Shown here: one piece after another, positions 1-8,819 of the stretch
Layout of the letters: each line of letters starts with the position of its first letter
Position numbering within the stretch: the first letter of the stretch is position 1
NCBI RefSeq assembly: GCF_000972385.1
Contig: NZ_JXTE01000042.1
Location: 12,592 to 76,591, forward strand
Length of the DNA stretch: 64,000 nucleotides
Source: Streptomyces sp. WM6386
Lineage (GTDB): Bacteria > Actinomycetota > Actinomycetes > Streptomycetales > Streptomycetaceae
Direction: 5' to 3'
The notes under the pieces: generated by a model
What the model was told of the DNA's origin: nothing
Database searches by the model: none
Seen by the model: only the letters and a program-made list of their open reading frames with translations
Made by a program: the position numbers and the translations under genes

Positions 1-2
1 TC

Positions 3-53
3 GCGACCATTCGCAAGGGGAGGATCACGGTCAAGGAGAACGCGGGCGCGTGA
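3..53 (+). CDS. C-terminal end of an upstream gene (partial)
   Basis: The reading frame entering the window from the left stays open for 16 codons and stops at TGA 51-53; its last residues read KGRITVKENAGA. The pattern x-G-[RK]-I-T-V-K resembles the end of the following subtilisin (GGKITVKN), so the neighbour could be a related secreted protein, but 16 residues cannot establish that. Base composition is typical of coding sequence here. No function can be assigned. Confidence 0.35.
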   Translation, partial: ATIRKGRITVKENAGA

Positions 54-112
54 ATATGAGCAACACGTAACAGTGCCCCCCTGTGGGGTTCCTGTCTATT
101 GAGGTGTCTGAT

Positions 113-145
113 CACCCCCCGGCATACTGCGTAATCCGGGGGGTG
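113..145. terminator. perfect 10-bp inverted repeat upstream of the S8 protease
   Basis: CACCCCCCGG (113-122) and CCGGGGGGTG (136-145) are perfect complements around a 13-base loop. It lies 60 bases after the upstream stop codon and 75 bases before the protease start. There is no T-run, so it may be a factor-independent Streptomyces-style terminator, a structured leader, or an operator for the protease gene. Confidence 0.45.
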
Positions 146-219
146 CAAGCGCATGCGTACGGACCACCCCCGGCCGGGTGAACGGGGAAATTCGCCCGGA
201 CCTTCTGCAAGGGGGAAAC

Positions 220-3200
220 TTGCGCAGACAAGTGAAAAGAGTTTGTGCTGCCACCGTGGCCACGGGAGCAGCGGTAGCCCTCGCGGCGGGCATGACCAGC
301 CCCGCGGCGGCGCAGCCGGAGCAGCGGGCGGCAGCCTCACCGGCAGCCTCCTCCTCACTCAAGGCACACCATCGCATCACCCTGATCACGGGTGACCGGG
401 TCGCCGTCGACGCCAAGGGCAACGTCGTCAGCGTCGAGCGGGCCAAGGGGCGGGAGCGCATACCGTTCCAGGTCCGCAAGGCCGACGGGCACACCCTGGT
501 CATACCCGCCGACGCGGCCCAGCTGGTCGCCACCGGCAAGCTGGACCAGCGGCTGTTCGACATCACCGAGCTCAACAAGTCCGCGACCCGCAAGTCGCAG
601 GCCAAGGGCCTGAAGGTGATCGTCGGCTACAAGGGCGCCGCGACCGCCGCGAAGGACGACGTCCGGGACGCGGGCACGCTCCGTGTGGCCCTGAAGTCGC
701 TGAACGCCGACGCGGTGCAGACCACGACCGCCGACGCGCCCGAGCTGTGGGACGCGGTCACCAACGGCGACAAGACGGCCTCCGGCATCGCGCACGTCTG
801 GCTCGACGGTGTCCGCAAGGCCAGCCTCGACAAGTCCGTGCCGCAGATCGGCGCCCCCAAGGCGTGGGCCGCCGGCTACAACGGCAAGGGCGTCAAGATC
901 GCCGTCCTGGACACCGGCGTCGATGCCACTCACCCGGACCTCAAGGATCAGGTGATCGACGCCAAGAACTTCTCCACGGCCGCCGACGCCACCGACCACT
1001 TCGGCCACGGCACGCACGTCGCGTCCATCGCGGCGGGCACCGGCGCCAAGTCGGGCGGCAAGTACAAGGGCGTGGCGCCCGGCGCCAAGCTCCTCAACGG
1101 CAAGGTCCTCGACGACAACGGCTCGGGCGACGACTCCGGAATCCTCGCCGGCATGGAGTGGGCCGTCGCGCAGGGCGCCGACGTCGTCAACCTCAGCCTC
1201 GGCGGCATGGACACCCCGGAGATCGACCCGCTGGAGGCGGCGGTCAACAAGTTCTCCGCCGAGAAGGGCACGCTCTTCGCGATCGCGGCGGGCAACTCCG
1301 GTCCGGAGTCGGTCGGTTCGCCGGGCAGCGCGGACGCCGCGCTCACCGTCGGCGCCGTCGACGACAAGGACAAGCTGGCGGAGTTCTCCTCCACCGGCCC
1401 GCGGGTCGGCGACGGGGCCATCAAGCCGGACGTGACCGCGCCGGGCGTGGACATCACGGCCGCCTCGGCCAAGGGCAGCGTCATCGAGCAGGAAGTCGGC
1501 GAGAAGCCGGCCGGCTACCTGACCATCTCCGGTACGTCGATGGCGACCCCGCATGTCGCGGGCGCCGCGGCGATCCTGAAGCAGCAGCACCCGGAGTGGA
1601 CCTACACCGAACTGAAGGGCGCGCTGACCGCCTCCACCAAGGGCGGCAAGTACACCCCGTTCGAGCAGGGTTCGGGCCGGATCCAGGTCGACAAGGCCAT
1701 CAAGCAGACCGTGATCGCCGACCCGGTGTCGGTGAGCTTCGGTACGCAGCTGTGGCCGCACACCGATGACAAGCCGGTCACCAAGAAGCTGACCTACCGC
1801 AACCTCGGTGACAAGGACGTCACGCTGACGCTGTCGTCGAAGGCCACCAACCCCAAGGGCGCGGCGGCTCCGGCGGGCTTCTTCAAGCTCGCCAAGACGA
1901 AGGTGACGGTCCCGGCGGGAGGCACGGCCTCCGTCGACTTCACCGCCAACACCAAGCTGGGCGGCACGGTCGACGGCGCGTACTCCGCGTACGTGACCGC
2001 GACGGGCGGCGGCCAGACGGTCCGTACGGCCGCGGCCGTACAGCGTGAGCTGGAGTCGTACGACCTCACCGTCAAGCACATCGGCAAGGACGGTCAGCCG
2101 GCCAAGGACTACAACACCGTCCTGCTCGGCTACACCGGTCTGGCCGCGAACCGTGGCTACCAGGTGACGATCGACGAGTCCGGCACCACCAAGATGCGTC
2201 TGCCGAAGGGCACGTATCTGCTGGACGCGTGGATCGCCAAGGACTGGGTGAACCTGGAGGGCGGCCTGGACTGGGTGGTCCAGCCGAAGCTGAGCGTCAC
2301 CAAGAACAGCTCGGTGACGATCGACGCCCGTACCACCAAGTCGGCCGACATCACGGTGCCGGACGCCGGGGCCAAGCAGCTCTTCGGCATGGTCAGCTAC
2401 ATGTACGAGCCGGCGGGCATCGGCATCGGTGTGGGACTGCCGTCCTTCGCCGACCTGCGGATGGCGCACCTCGGGGGGCAGGTCGCGACCGGTCTGAGCC
2501 AGACCTGGAGCGGTCAGTGGACCAAGGGTGACAAGGCCGAGTACGACGTGGCCACCACCGCCAAGGTCACGAAGATCCAGGGCGACAAGGTCCGCCACTT
2601 CAAGGCGTCCGAGCTCGCCACGGTGAAGAACAACCTCGGCGCGGCCGCGGCAGGCAAGACCGGTGGGCTCACCGCCTGGGGCTTCTTCCCCACGGACGTC
2701 GTCATCGGTTCCCCCGTGGAGCAGCCGCTGCCGGGCAGCCGCACGGTGTACTTCTCGACGTCCGACAAGATCCAGTGGACGCTGGACTTCGAGCAGTACA
2801 ACGGCAAGGACGCGGACGGCTTCCCGATCACGGAGGCCTACTACACGCTGGGCGACCCGCAGACCTTCAAGGCGGGTCAGAAGTACACGAAGACCTTCAA
2901 CACCGCGGTCTTCGGTCCGCACCTGAACAAGAACTACGGCGTGTTCCGTGAGGGCAACAACCTCTACGGCTACCTGCCGCTGTTCGCGGACGGCGCCACC
3001 CACGCGGGCTCGTCCGTCTTCTCCTCGGTGAAGACGGAGCTGTACCGCAACGGCACCAAGGTCGGTTCCAACACGGACCCGTTCTTCGGCGAGGAGGCCT
3101 TCAAGGTTCCCGCGGCCGACGCCGCGTACAAGCTGACGACGTCCGTGAAGCGGAGCGTCAAGGTGGCGGCGGCTTCGACGCGGATCGACGCGAGCTTCAC

Positions 3201-3540
3201 GTTCCGCTCGAAGAAGTCCTCCGCGGACCTGGTCTCGCTGCCGGTCTCCACGGCTCGCTTCAACGCCAAGACGGGGCTCGACAGCCGCGTCAAGGCCGGC
3301 GAGACGGTGAAGATCCCGGTCGTCGTCGAGGGTGCGGCCAAGGGTTCCAACCTGAAGTCGCTGTCGGTGTACGTGTCCTACGACTACGGCAAGACCTGGA
3401 AGAAGGTCACGGTCACGGGCGGCAAGATCACCGTGAAGAACCCGGAGAAGGGGAAGGGCATCTCCTTCCACGCCAAGATCGCCGACAAGAAGGGCAACAA
3501 GTCGACGATCTCGATCTACAACGCGTACTACGGAAAGTAG
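220..3540 (+). CDS. secreted S8 (subtilisin-family) serine peptidase
   Basis: Predicted exported protease of 1106 residues acting outside the cell. The Sec signal is clear: RRQVKR, a hydrophobic stretch, then AAA before Q. The subtilase triad is visible: Asp in VLDTGVD (about residue 230), His in HGTHV (about 266), Ser in GTSMATPHVAG (about 440), with the oxyanion Asn in AAGNSG. About 200 residues precede the catalytic domain as a propeptide, and over 600 beta-rich residues follow, as in other large Streptomyces subtilases. I prefer the TTG at 220, which has AAGGGGGAA just upstream and gives a normal signal peptide; the in-frame GTG at 178 would add 14 residues. The substrate is unknown. A strong terminator follows, so it is monocistronic. 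Confidence 0.93.
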   Translation: MRRQVKRVCAATVATGAAVALAAGMTSPAAAQPEQRAAASPAASSSLKAHHRITLITGDRVAVDAKGNVVSVERAKGRERIPFQVRKADGHTLVIPADAAQLVATGKLDQRLFDITELNKSATRKSQAKGLKVIVGYKGAATAAKDDVRDAGTLRVALKSLNADAVQTTTADAPELWDAVTNGDKTASGIAHVWLDGVRKASLDKSVPQIGAPKAWAAGYNGKGVKIAVLDTGVDATHPDLKDQVIDAKNFSTAADATDHFGHGTHVASIAAGTGAKSGGKYKGVAPGAKLLNGKVLDDNGSGDDSGILAGMEWAVAQGADVVNLSLGGMDTPEIDPLEAAVNKFSAEKGTLFAIAAGNSGPESVGSPGSADAALTVGAVDDKDKLAEFSSTGPRVGDGAIKPDVTAPGVDITAASAKGSVIEQEVGEKPAGYLTISGTSMATPHVAGAAAILKQQHPEWTYTELKGALTASTKGGKYTPFEQGSGRIQVDKAIKQTVIADPVSVSFGTQLWPHTDDKPVTKKLTYRNLGDKDVTLTLSSKATNPKGAAAPAGFFKLAKTKVTVPAGGTASVDFTANTKLGGTVDGAYSAYVTATGGGQTVRTAAAVQRELESYDLTVKHIGKDGQPAKDYNTVLLGYTGLAANRGYQVTIDESGTTKMRLPKGTYLLDAWIAKDWVNLEGGLDWVVQPKLSVTKNSSVTIDARTTKSADITVPDAGAKQLFGMVSYMYEPAGIGIGVGLPSFADLRMAHLGGQVATGLSQTWSGQWTKGDKAEYDVATTAKVTKIQGDKVRHFKASELATVKNNLGAAAAGKTGGLTAWGFFPTDVVIGSPVEQPLPGSRTVYFSTSDKIQWTLDFEQYNGKDADGFPITEAYYTLGDPQTFKAGQKYTKTFNTAVFGPHLNKNYGVFREGNNLYGYLPLFADGATHAGSSVFSSVKTELYRNGTKVGSNTDPFFGEEAFKVPAADAAYKLTTSVKRSVKVAAASTRIDASFTFRSKKSSADLVSLPVSTARFNAKTGLDSRVKAGETVKIPVVVEGAAKGSNLKSLSVYVSYDYGKTWKKVTVTGGKITVKNPEKGKGISFHAKIADKKGNKSTISIYNAYYGK

Positions 3541-3564
3541 TCCGCCGCGGTAGGCCATGAGCGA

Positions 3565-3599
3565 AAGCCCCACCGGAGGAGCAGCCTCCGGTGGGGCTT
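3565..3599 (+). terminator. terminator of the S8 protease gene
   Basis: A perfect 15-bp stem (AAGCCCCACCGGAGG at 3565-3579, complement at 3585-3599) with a five-base loop AGCAG lies 25 bases after the protease stop. It also rules out starts of the next gene upstream of about 3600. Confidence 0.9.
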
Positions 3600-3617
3600 C
3601 CGTGTTTGTGTGGCCTC

Positions 3618-4388
3618 ATGACCGCCCACACCGTGGAATACGTCCGGTACCACATCCCGGAAGCCCGCTCGGCGGAGTTCCTGGCCGCCTACACCCGCGC
3701 CGCCGCCCAGCTGGCGGCGGCGCCGCAGTGCGTGGACTACGAACTGGCGCGCTGCGAGGAGGACTTCGCGCACTTCGTCCTGCGCATCACGTGGACCTCG
3801 ACGGAGGACCACATCGAGGGCTTCCGCAAGTCGGAACTCTTCCCCGACTTCCTCGCCGAGATCCGTCCGTACATCGCCGACATCGAGGAGATGCGGCACT
3901 ACAAACCGACGACGGTACGCGGCGCGGGCTCGGCCGTGCCCACGCTGTACGAGTGGGCGGGTGGCGCGGAGGCCTTCGCCCGGCTGACGTCGGTCTTCTA
4001 CGGCAAGGTCCTCAAGGACGACCTGCTGGCCCCGGTGTTCGACGGCCTGGCCCCCGAGCACGCCGAGCACGTGTCCCTCTGGCTGGTGGAGGTCTTCGGC
4101 GGCCCGCCCGGGTACTCCGAGACCCAGGGCGGCCACGGCCACATGGTCGCCAAGCACCTGGGCCGGGGGATCACCGAGCCCCAGCGCCGCCGCTGGGTCA
4201 GCCTCATCCAGGACGCCGCCGACGAGGCCGGCCTGCCCACCGACGCCGAGTTCCGCTCGGCTTTCCTCGCCTACATCGAGTGGGGCACCCGGCTCGCGGT
4301 GTACTTCTCCGGCCCGGACGCCAAGCCCCCGGCGGAGCAGCCGGTGCCGAAGTGGGGGTGGGGGGTGATGCCGCCGTACCAGGGGTGA
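3618..4388 (+). CDS. antibiotic-biosynthesis-monooxygenase (ABM) domain fused to group II truncated hemoglobin
   Basis: A 256-residue two-domain protein. Residues 1-95 resemble an ABM/dimeric alpha-beta barrel (VEYVRYHIPE, YELARCEED, HFVLRITWTS). Residues about 115-245 resemble a truncated globin of the TrHbO class: FY at B9/B10 in TSVFYGKV, a predicted proximal His in HMVAKHLG, and the group-II G8 Trp in RRRWVSLI. ABM domains of the IsdG type bind or degrade heme and group II globins bind O2/NO, so a redox or NO/peroxide role is likely; the actual substrate is inference. ATG 3618 is chosen because the earlier in-frame start lies inside the preceding terminator. It is a single gene, ending 14 bases before the next reading frame. 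Confidence 0.85.
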   Translation: MTAHTVEYVRYHIPEARSAEFLAAYTRAAAQLAAAPQCVDYELARCEEDFAHFVLRITWTSTEDHIEGFRKSELFPDFLAEIRPYIADIEEMRHYKPTTVRGAGSAVPTLYEWAGGAEAFARLTSVFYGKVLKDDLLAPVFDGLAPEHAEHVSLWLVEVFGGPPGYSETQGGHGHMVAKHLGRGITEPQRRRWVSLIQDAADEAGLPTDAEFRSAFLAYIEWGTRLAVYFSGPDAKPPAEQPVPKWGWGVMPPYQG

Positions 4389-4402
4389 CGTAGGGCCCGC
4401 GC

Positions 4403-4943
4403 ATGACCGCTGCCGTGACCGCCATGATCACCGCTGTGGTCGGTGTCCTCGGCACTCTCTTCGCCCCTGTCCTCAGCCAACGGCTGACCTCGCGACAGCG
4501 GGCGGAGGAGGTCGAACTCGCCGAGCGCAGGCGGCTGTTCGAGGACCGGCGGACCGCCAATACGGCGATGCTGTGCCTTCTGGGGGGCACCCCCAGACCC
4601 CCAGGCCTCGCGTCAGTTCCACATCCTCCTCAAGGACGCTCTGCACCGGCTGCGCGACGACGTCTACACGGATCACGACCGTGAACAGCTGGAGGAGGTG
4701 CGGCGGGAGTACCGGGACCGGTACGCCGAGGCGCAGATGGTCGTCCCGGAGCGGATCCTCCAGGCCTCGCGGACCGTGAACCAGGTGCTCGCGGGCATCG
4801 ACGCCGTGGTGAAACGGCTCGACCGGGAGCGGGCCCGGGACGGGGAGAGCGCCGTGCAGGCGTTGCTCGACCTGAAGGAGGCCGAGCCCCGGCTGTCCGA
4901 GATGCGGCGGCTGATGCGCGAGGACCTCGGGGTCGCGTCCTGA
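4403..4943 (+). pseudogene. frameshifted hypothetical gene carrying a GC-rich palindromic repeat
   Basis: The 5' part (4403 to about 4575) encodes a hydrophobic N-terminus followed by a charged helix ending near FEDRRTAN. The 3' part, in a different frame and ending at TGA 4941-4943, encodes coiled-coil sequence (ASRQFHILLKDALHRLRDDV, then RREYRDRYAEAQ, ending LMREDLGVAS). The frames meet at 4579-4604, where TCTGGGGGGCACCCCCAGAC plus CCCCAG forms a C/G-rich palindrome of the kind dispersed in Streptomyces genomes. Each half is good coding sequence only in its own frame, so I read one former membrane-anchored coiled-coil gene interrupted by the element. A sequencing error in the G/C runs is the alternative. 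Function unknown. Confidence 0.65.
4579..4604. repeat. GC-rich palindromic dispersed repeat
   Basis: TCTGGGGGGCACCCCCAGAC followed by CCCCAG: CTGGGGG and CCCCCAG pair as a short hairpin and the C-block repeats. A related CTGGGGG/CCCCCAG palindrome lies at about 51905-51921. It sits exactly where the reading frame of the host gene shifts. Confidence 0.6.
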
Positions 4944-4952
4944 GGCGCCCGG

Positions 4953-5873
4953 TCAGGTCTGCGGGGCCGCCGAGTCCTCGCCCGCCCGGGTCGCGTCCGT
5001 GCCCCAGCTGGCCAGCAGGCGCAGGGCCTCCGCCGAGGGCGAGCCGGGTTCGGCGTGGTAGGTGATCAGCGTCTGTTCGCTGTCGTCGGACAGGCGGAAG
5101 GACTCGAAGGACAGGGAGAGGTCGCCCACCAGGGGGTGACGGAAGTGCTTGACGCCGTAGCCCTTCTCCTTGACGTCGTGGGTGGCCCACAGCCGTCTGA
5201 ACTCCTCGCTCTTGACCGAGAGCTCGCCCACCAGGGCGGACAGGCGCGGATCGTCGGGGTGGCAGCCGGCGTCCATGCGCAGATAGCTGACGATGTCCGT
5301 CGCCTTCGATTCCCATTCCACGAACAGGTCTCGGTACGCGGGCCGCAGGAACACCATCCGGGCCCAGTTGCGGTCCTGCGGCGGCAGTTCGGACCAGTCG
5401 CCGAACACCGCCGCGGCCATCCGGTTCCAGGCGAGGATGTCGGAGCGCCGGCCCGAGATGTAGGCCGGGACCCCCTCGAGCGAGTCGAGCAGCTGGAGCA
5501 GCGCTCCGCGCACCTGCTGGGTCCGTCCGGACTGCTTCTTCTTGTGCTGCTTCGGCTTCGCGAGATGTGTGAGATGGGCGTGCTCGGCGTCGTTCAGCCG
5601 CAGGGCACGGGAGATCGCGTCCAGGACCTCCGCCGACACGTTCCGTCCGTTGCCCTGCTCCAGGCGCGTGTAGTACGCCACGGACACCCCGGCCAGCTGC
5701 GCCAGCTCCTCGCGGCGCAGTCCTGGCACCCGCCGGTGGCGTCCGAAGTCCGGCAGCCCCACGTCCTCCGGCTTCAGCCGGGCCCGCCGGGTGCGCAGGA
5801 ACTCGCTCAGCTCGGCACGCCGGTCCAGCGCACTGCCGGAGGGCTCCTGTACGGGTTCGGGGCGTTCGTCCAT
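4953..5873 (-). CDS. XRE-family regulator with MmyB-like ligand-binding domain
   Basis: A 306-residue cytoplasmic transcription factor. The N-terminal helix-turn-helix is the usual form of the family: PGLRREELAQLAGVS then YYTRLEQG (about residues 50-75). Residues about 120-290 match the MmyB-like PAS-type C-terminal domain: ILAWNRMAAAVFGDW, NWARMVFLRP, a DDPRLSALVGELS segment, and HPLVGDLSLSFESFRL. Regulators of this type usually sit divergent to the oxidoreductase they control. Here the divergent gene is a zinc alcohol dehydrogenase 170 bases away, the likely target. The natural ligand, often proposed to be a fatty acid or similar small molecule, is unknown. Confidence 0.92.
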   Translation of the reverse strand: MDERPEPVQEPSGSALDRRAELSEFLRTRRARLKPEDVGLPDFGRHRRVPGLRREELAQLAGVSVAYYTRLEQGNGRNVSAEVLDAISRALRLNDAEHAHLTHLAKPKQHKKKQSGRTQQVRGALLQLLDSLEGVPAYISGRRSDILAWNRMAAAVFGDWSELPPQDRNWARMVFLRPAYRDLFVEWESKATDIVSYLRMDAGCHPDDPRLSALVGELSVKSEEFRRLWATHDVKEKGYGVKHFRHPLVGDLSLSFESFRLSDDSEQTLITYHAEPGSPSAEALRLLASWGTDATRAGEDSAAPQT

Positions 5874-6042
5874 GCCTCAAGTATTCACGGTCGTACGCTC
5901 ATCATCCTGACCCCGCCAGTAGTAGGAACAGCAAACGTAGGCAGAGCGGTGACCTGGGTGAACACCCGACGCTCGGGCAAGCTGGTGTCGTACCCGGTCA
6001 GAAGGCGGCCGGGTGCGACCCCCCTGCTAGGAGAACCCCGGC

Positions 6043-7083
6043 ATGACCACCGTTGCTGCGTACGCCGCCCCCGCCGCGAAGGCTCCGCTGGAGCGCACCA
6101 CCATCGAACGGCGCGCGGTCCGCGAGTTCGACGTCCTGATCGACATCAAGTTCGCCGGCATCTGCCACTCCGACATCCACCAGGCCCGCGAGGGCTGGGG
6201 CGAGGCCATCTTCCCGATGGTCCCGGGCCACGAGATCGCCGGCATCGTCTCCGAGGTCGGCCCCGGAGTCACCAAGTTCGCCGTCGGCGACCGGGTGGGC
6301 GTCGGCTGTCTGGTCGACTCCTGCCGCGAGTGCGACAACTGCAAGGCCGGCCTGGAGCAGTACTGCACCGGCGGGAACGTCGGCACGTACAACGCCGTCG
6401 GCAAGGACGGCGAGCCCACCTACGGCGGCTACGCCGAGAAGATCGTCGTCGACGAGAACTATGTGCTCCGCATCCCCGAGGGCCTGTCCCTCGACGTGGC
6501 CGCCCCGCTCCTGTGCGCCGGCATCACCACGTACTCCCCGCTCAAGCACTGGAACGCCGGCCCCGGCAAGAAGGTCGCGATCGTCGGCATGGGCGGCCTC
6601 GGCCACATGGGCGTCAAGATCGCGCACGCGCTGGGCGCCGAGGTCACCGTCCTGTCCCAGTCCCTGCGCAAGAAGGACGACGGCCTGAAGCTGGGCGCCG
6701 ACCACTACCACGCGACCAGCGACGAGACGACCTTCAAGGAGCTCGCGGGCACCTTCGACCTGATCCTCTCCACCGTCTCGGCCCCGCTGAGCCTGGACGC
6801 CTACCTCTCCCTGCTGAAGACGGACGGCGCCTTCGTGAACGTCGGCGCCCCCGAGGAGCCGGTGGCCCTGAACCTCTTCTCGGTGATCGCCGGCCGCAAG
6901 ACCCTCGCCGGCTCCGGCATCGGCGGCATCCCGGAGACCCAGGAGATGCTGGACTTCTGCGCGGAGCACAGCTTCGGTGCGGAGATCGAGCTGATCCGCG
7001 CCGACGAGATCAACGAGGCGTACGAGCGGGTGCTGGCGAGCGACGTCCGGTATCGCTTCGTGATCGACACGGCGACGATCTGA
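6043..7083 (+). CDS. zinc-type NAD(P)-dependent alcohol dehydrogenase (CAD/YahK-like)
   Basis: A 346-residue medium-chain dehydrogenase that should interconvert primary alcohols and aldehydes with NAD(P)H. Visible features: catalytic zinc Cys in [10 protein letters not shown], the signature GHEIAGIV, structural zinc cysteines in [15 protein letters not shown], third catalytic ligand region [12 protein letters not shown], and the Rossmann loop [18 protein letters not shown]. The [15 protein letters not shown] pattern is typical of the cinnamyl-alcohol-dehydrogenase-like branch. ATG 6043 has AGGAG 8 bases upstream. It is divergent from the XRE/MmyB regulator, which probably controls it, and ends at a strong terminator. 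Confidence 0.94.
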   Translation: MTTVAAYAAPAAKAPLERTTIERRAVREFDVLIDIKFAGICHSDIHQAREGWGEAIFPMVPGHEIAGIVSEVGPGVTKFAVGDRVGVGCLVDSCRECDNCKAGLEQYCTGGNVGTYNAVGKDGEPTYGGYAEKIVVDENYVLRIPEGLSLDVAAPLLCAGITTYSPLKHWNAGPGKKVAIVGMGGLGHMGVKIAHALGAEVTVLSQSLRKKDDGLKLGADHYHATSDETTFKELAGTFDLILSTVSAPLSLDAYLSLLKTDGAFVNVGAPEEPVALNLFSVIAGRKTLAGSGIGGIPETQEMLDFCAEHSFGAEIELIRADEINEAYERVLASDVRYRFVIDTATI

Positions 7084-7099
7084 CGCCACCCCCATGACC

Positions 7100-7133
7100 G
7101 AGGGCCCCGGAGCCGCACTGCTCCGGGGCCCTC
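7100..7133 (+). terminator. terminator of the alcohol dehydrogenase gene
   Basis: A perfect 14-bp stem, GAGGGCCCCGGAGC (7100-7113) with its complement at 7120-7133 and a six-base loop, 17 bases after the stop codon. Confidence 0.9.
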
Positions 7134-7287
7134 ACCGTTTCCCCGACCGGGAACTCCAGCGGGGCGCGCGGGTGCGGGCCGCGAGATCGGTCGCCGTGAG
7201 AAGAAATCCGCCGCCGTCTGTCACATCGCCCCGACGCCCGGGGTCAGTCCGGTGAAGGCAGTTGAACCTCGCGGAACTGGAGCAGAC

Positions 7288-8058
7288 ATGACGAAGACGG
7301 CACCCCTCCTGGTCACCGGCGGCACGGGCACCCTGGGCGGTCATGTGGTCCCGCTGCTGCGGGCGGCCGGTCACGAGGTGCGGGTTCTGAGCCGCGGTGC
7401 CCGAGAGGGCGGGGACGGCGTCGAGTACGTCACCGCCGACCTGCTGACGGGGGAGGGCGTGGCGGCGGCGGTGGCCGGTGCCGGGACGGTCCTGCATCTG
7501 GCGGGCGGGCCGAAGGGGGACGACGAGGCGACCCGGAATCTGGTGCGGGCCTGTGTCGGCGCCAAGGTGCGCCACCTCGTCCATATCTCGGTCATCGGCG
7601 CCGACCGCGTCCCGCTGGCCTGGCTGCGGACCAAGCTCGAGTCGGAGCGGGTCATCGTCGACTCGGGCATCCCCTGGACGACGCTGAGGGCGGCCCAGTT
7701 CCACGACCTGACCCTCACGATGATCGAGAAGATGACGAAGCTGCCGGTGCTCCCGGTGCCGGGAGGGCTGCGTCTTCAGCCGGTGGACTCGGCCGAAGTG
7801 GCGGCACGACTCGTCGAGTTGACGCTGGGGGAGCCTCAGAGGCTGGTCCCCGACATCGCGGGCCCGAAGACGTACGACATCGGCGAACTGGCCCGTCCGT
7901 ACCTCGAACTCCGGGGAGAGCGGAGCCGGTTGCGGATGCCGGTGCGGATTCCGGGCAAGGCGGGGAAGGCGTACCGGGCGGGCGCGAACCTCACGCTTCA
8001 GGGGGCGGAGACGGGGAAGCGGACGTGGGAGGAGTTCCTGGCGGGGCGCGTGGGGTGA
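7288..8058 (+). CDS. NAD(P)-binding atypical SDR (NmrA/YesF-like)
   Basis: A 256-residue cytoplasmic protein with an N-terminal Rossmann fold: LLVTGGTGTLGGHVVPLL gives the TGGTGTLG dinucleotide motif at residues 8-15, followed by VRVLSRG at the second strand. HISVIGADRVPLAWLRTKLESERVI replaces the classical YxxxK, as in atypical SDRs of the NmrA/complex-I NDUFA9-like group, which may act as quinone or flavonoid reductases or as redox sensors. ATG 7288 has GGAG close upstream. It is convergent with the next gene, the stops being separated by one base. Substrate unknown. Confidence 0.88.
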   Translation: MTKTAPLLVTGGTGTLGGHVVPLLRAAGHEVRVLSRGAREGGDGVEYVTADLLTGEGVAAAVAGAGTVLHLAGGPKGDDEATRNLVRACVGAKVRHLVHISVIGADRVPLAWLRTKLESERVIVDSGIPWTTLRAAQFHDLTLTMIEKMTKLPVLPVPGGLRLQPVDSAEVAARLVELTLGEPQRLVPDIAGPKTYDIGELARPYLELRGERSRLRMPVRIPGKAGKAYRAGANLTLQGAETGKRTWEEFLAGRVG

Positions 8059-8059
8059 C

Positions 8060-8701
8060 TCAGTCAGCGGGCGCGCGAGTCCACAGGGTCACGTCGCTGC
8101 TGGTCGCCACGGCGAGAGTGCGGCCGGAGGGGGAGAAGCCGACGGCTCGCAACTCGGAGTAGTACGAGTGGAGGATGTGCCACCACCCCTCTCCGTGCGG
8201 GGCGCGGTGCGGCATGCTGCTGCCGCGGGAGAGCAGGACCCGGTCGTGCGGCCAGTCGGGACTCACGACCTCCAGGCCCCAGCCGTCACCGGTGCCGGTG
8301 TGCAGTGCGCCGCCGAGGAGCCCGGCGATGTACACGCTGCGGCCGGCGATCGGCCCGAGCCCCGGGCACGACAGACCGGGAGGCGCCTCGCGACCGCACT
8401 CCTCGGCGTCGGGATCGGGGTCACGGTCCCGGGCGATCCTCTCTCCCGTGACGGCGTCGAACAGACCATGCCCGTCAGCGGAGACGACCATCACCAGGTC
8501 ATGGCCGTTCTCCGGGTGCGTGGCGAAACCGATGCCGAGCAGCCCGCCGACGGCGGCGCAGCCCTCGAAGACCGGCCGCCAGGGCTCGGGGGCGGGCACG
8601 ACCGGGGCGGCGAGCATACGGTCCCGCAACTCCACCTGATAGGCGGTCAGTCCGCCGTGACCACCGGCCTGCTCCACGTTTCTCACCCCACCATGATCCA
8701 T
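8060..8701 (-). CDS. hypothetical protein with a C-terminal WD-repeat-like segment
   Basis: A 213-residue soluble protein that I cannot assign. The C-terminus, RAVGFSPSGRTLAVATSSDV followed by TLWTRA, has the form of a WD40/beta-propeller blade, and the middle is rich in short beta-type strands (DLVMVVSADGHGLFDAVTGE, RSVYIAGLLGG). It could be a partial propeller or a relic of a longer one. I use ATG 8701, which has GAAGG upstream; longer in-frame starts would run into the opposite-strand lipoprotein gene. The stop is one base from the SDR stop. Confidence 0.65.
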   Translation of the reverse strand: MDHGGVRNVEQAGGHGGLTAYQVELRDRMLAAPVVPAPEPWRPVFEGCAAVGGLLGIGFATHPENGHDLVMVVSADGHGLFDAVTGERIARDRDPDPDAEECGREAPPGLSCPGLGPIAGRSVYIAGLLGGALHTGTGDGWGLEVVSPDWPHDRVLLSRGSSMPHRAPHGEGWWHILHSYYSELRAVGFSPSGRTLAVATSSDVTLWTRAPAD

Positions 8702-8819
8702 GAGCCCTGCTTCACCTTCCCCCGGGGTGGTGGTTCGGTCCTTCGGGAATGGGACTGACGTTCTACTCTGCTGATCGATGCTCCGGTGGGGAGCTGGTGG
8801 GGAACGGGTGGGGACGACG

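Noticed and set aside
178..219. GTG start of the S8 protease at 178
   Set aside because: Kept as an alternative only: no good RBS, and it would put 14 polar residues before a normal signal peptide.
355..3573. Long open frame on the minus strand opposite the S8 protease (over 1000 codons)
   Set aside because: High GC content leaves antisense frames open; composition is Arg/Val/Gly-rich without domain motifs, while the plus-strand frame has the full subtilisin triad. The same holds for similar antisense frames opposite DrrA, the STAND gene, pckA and the Ter-like genes.
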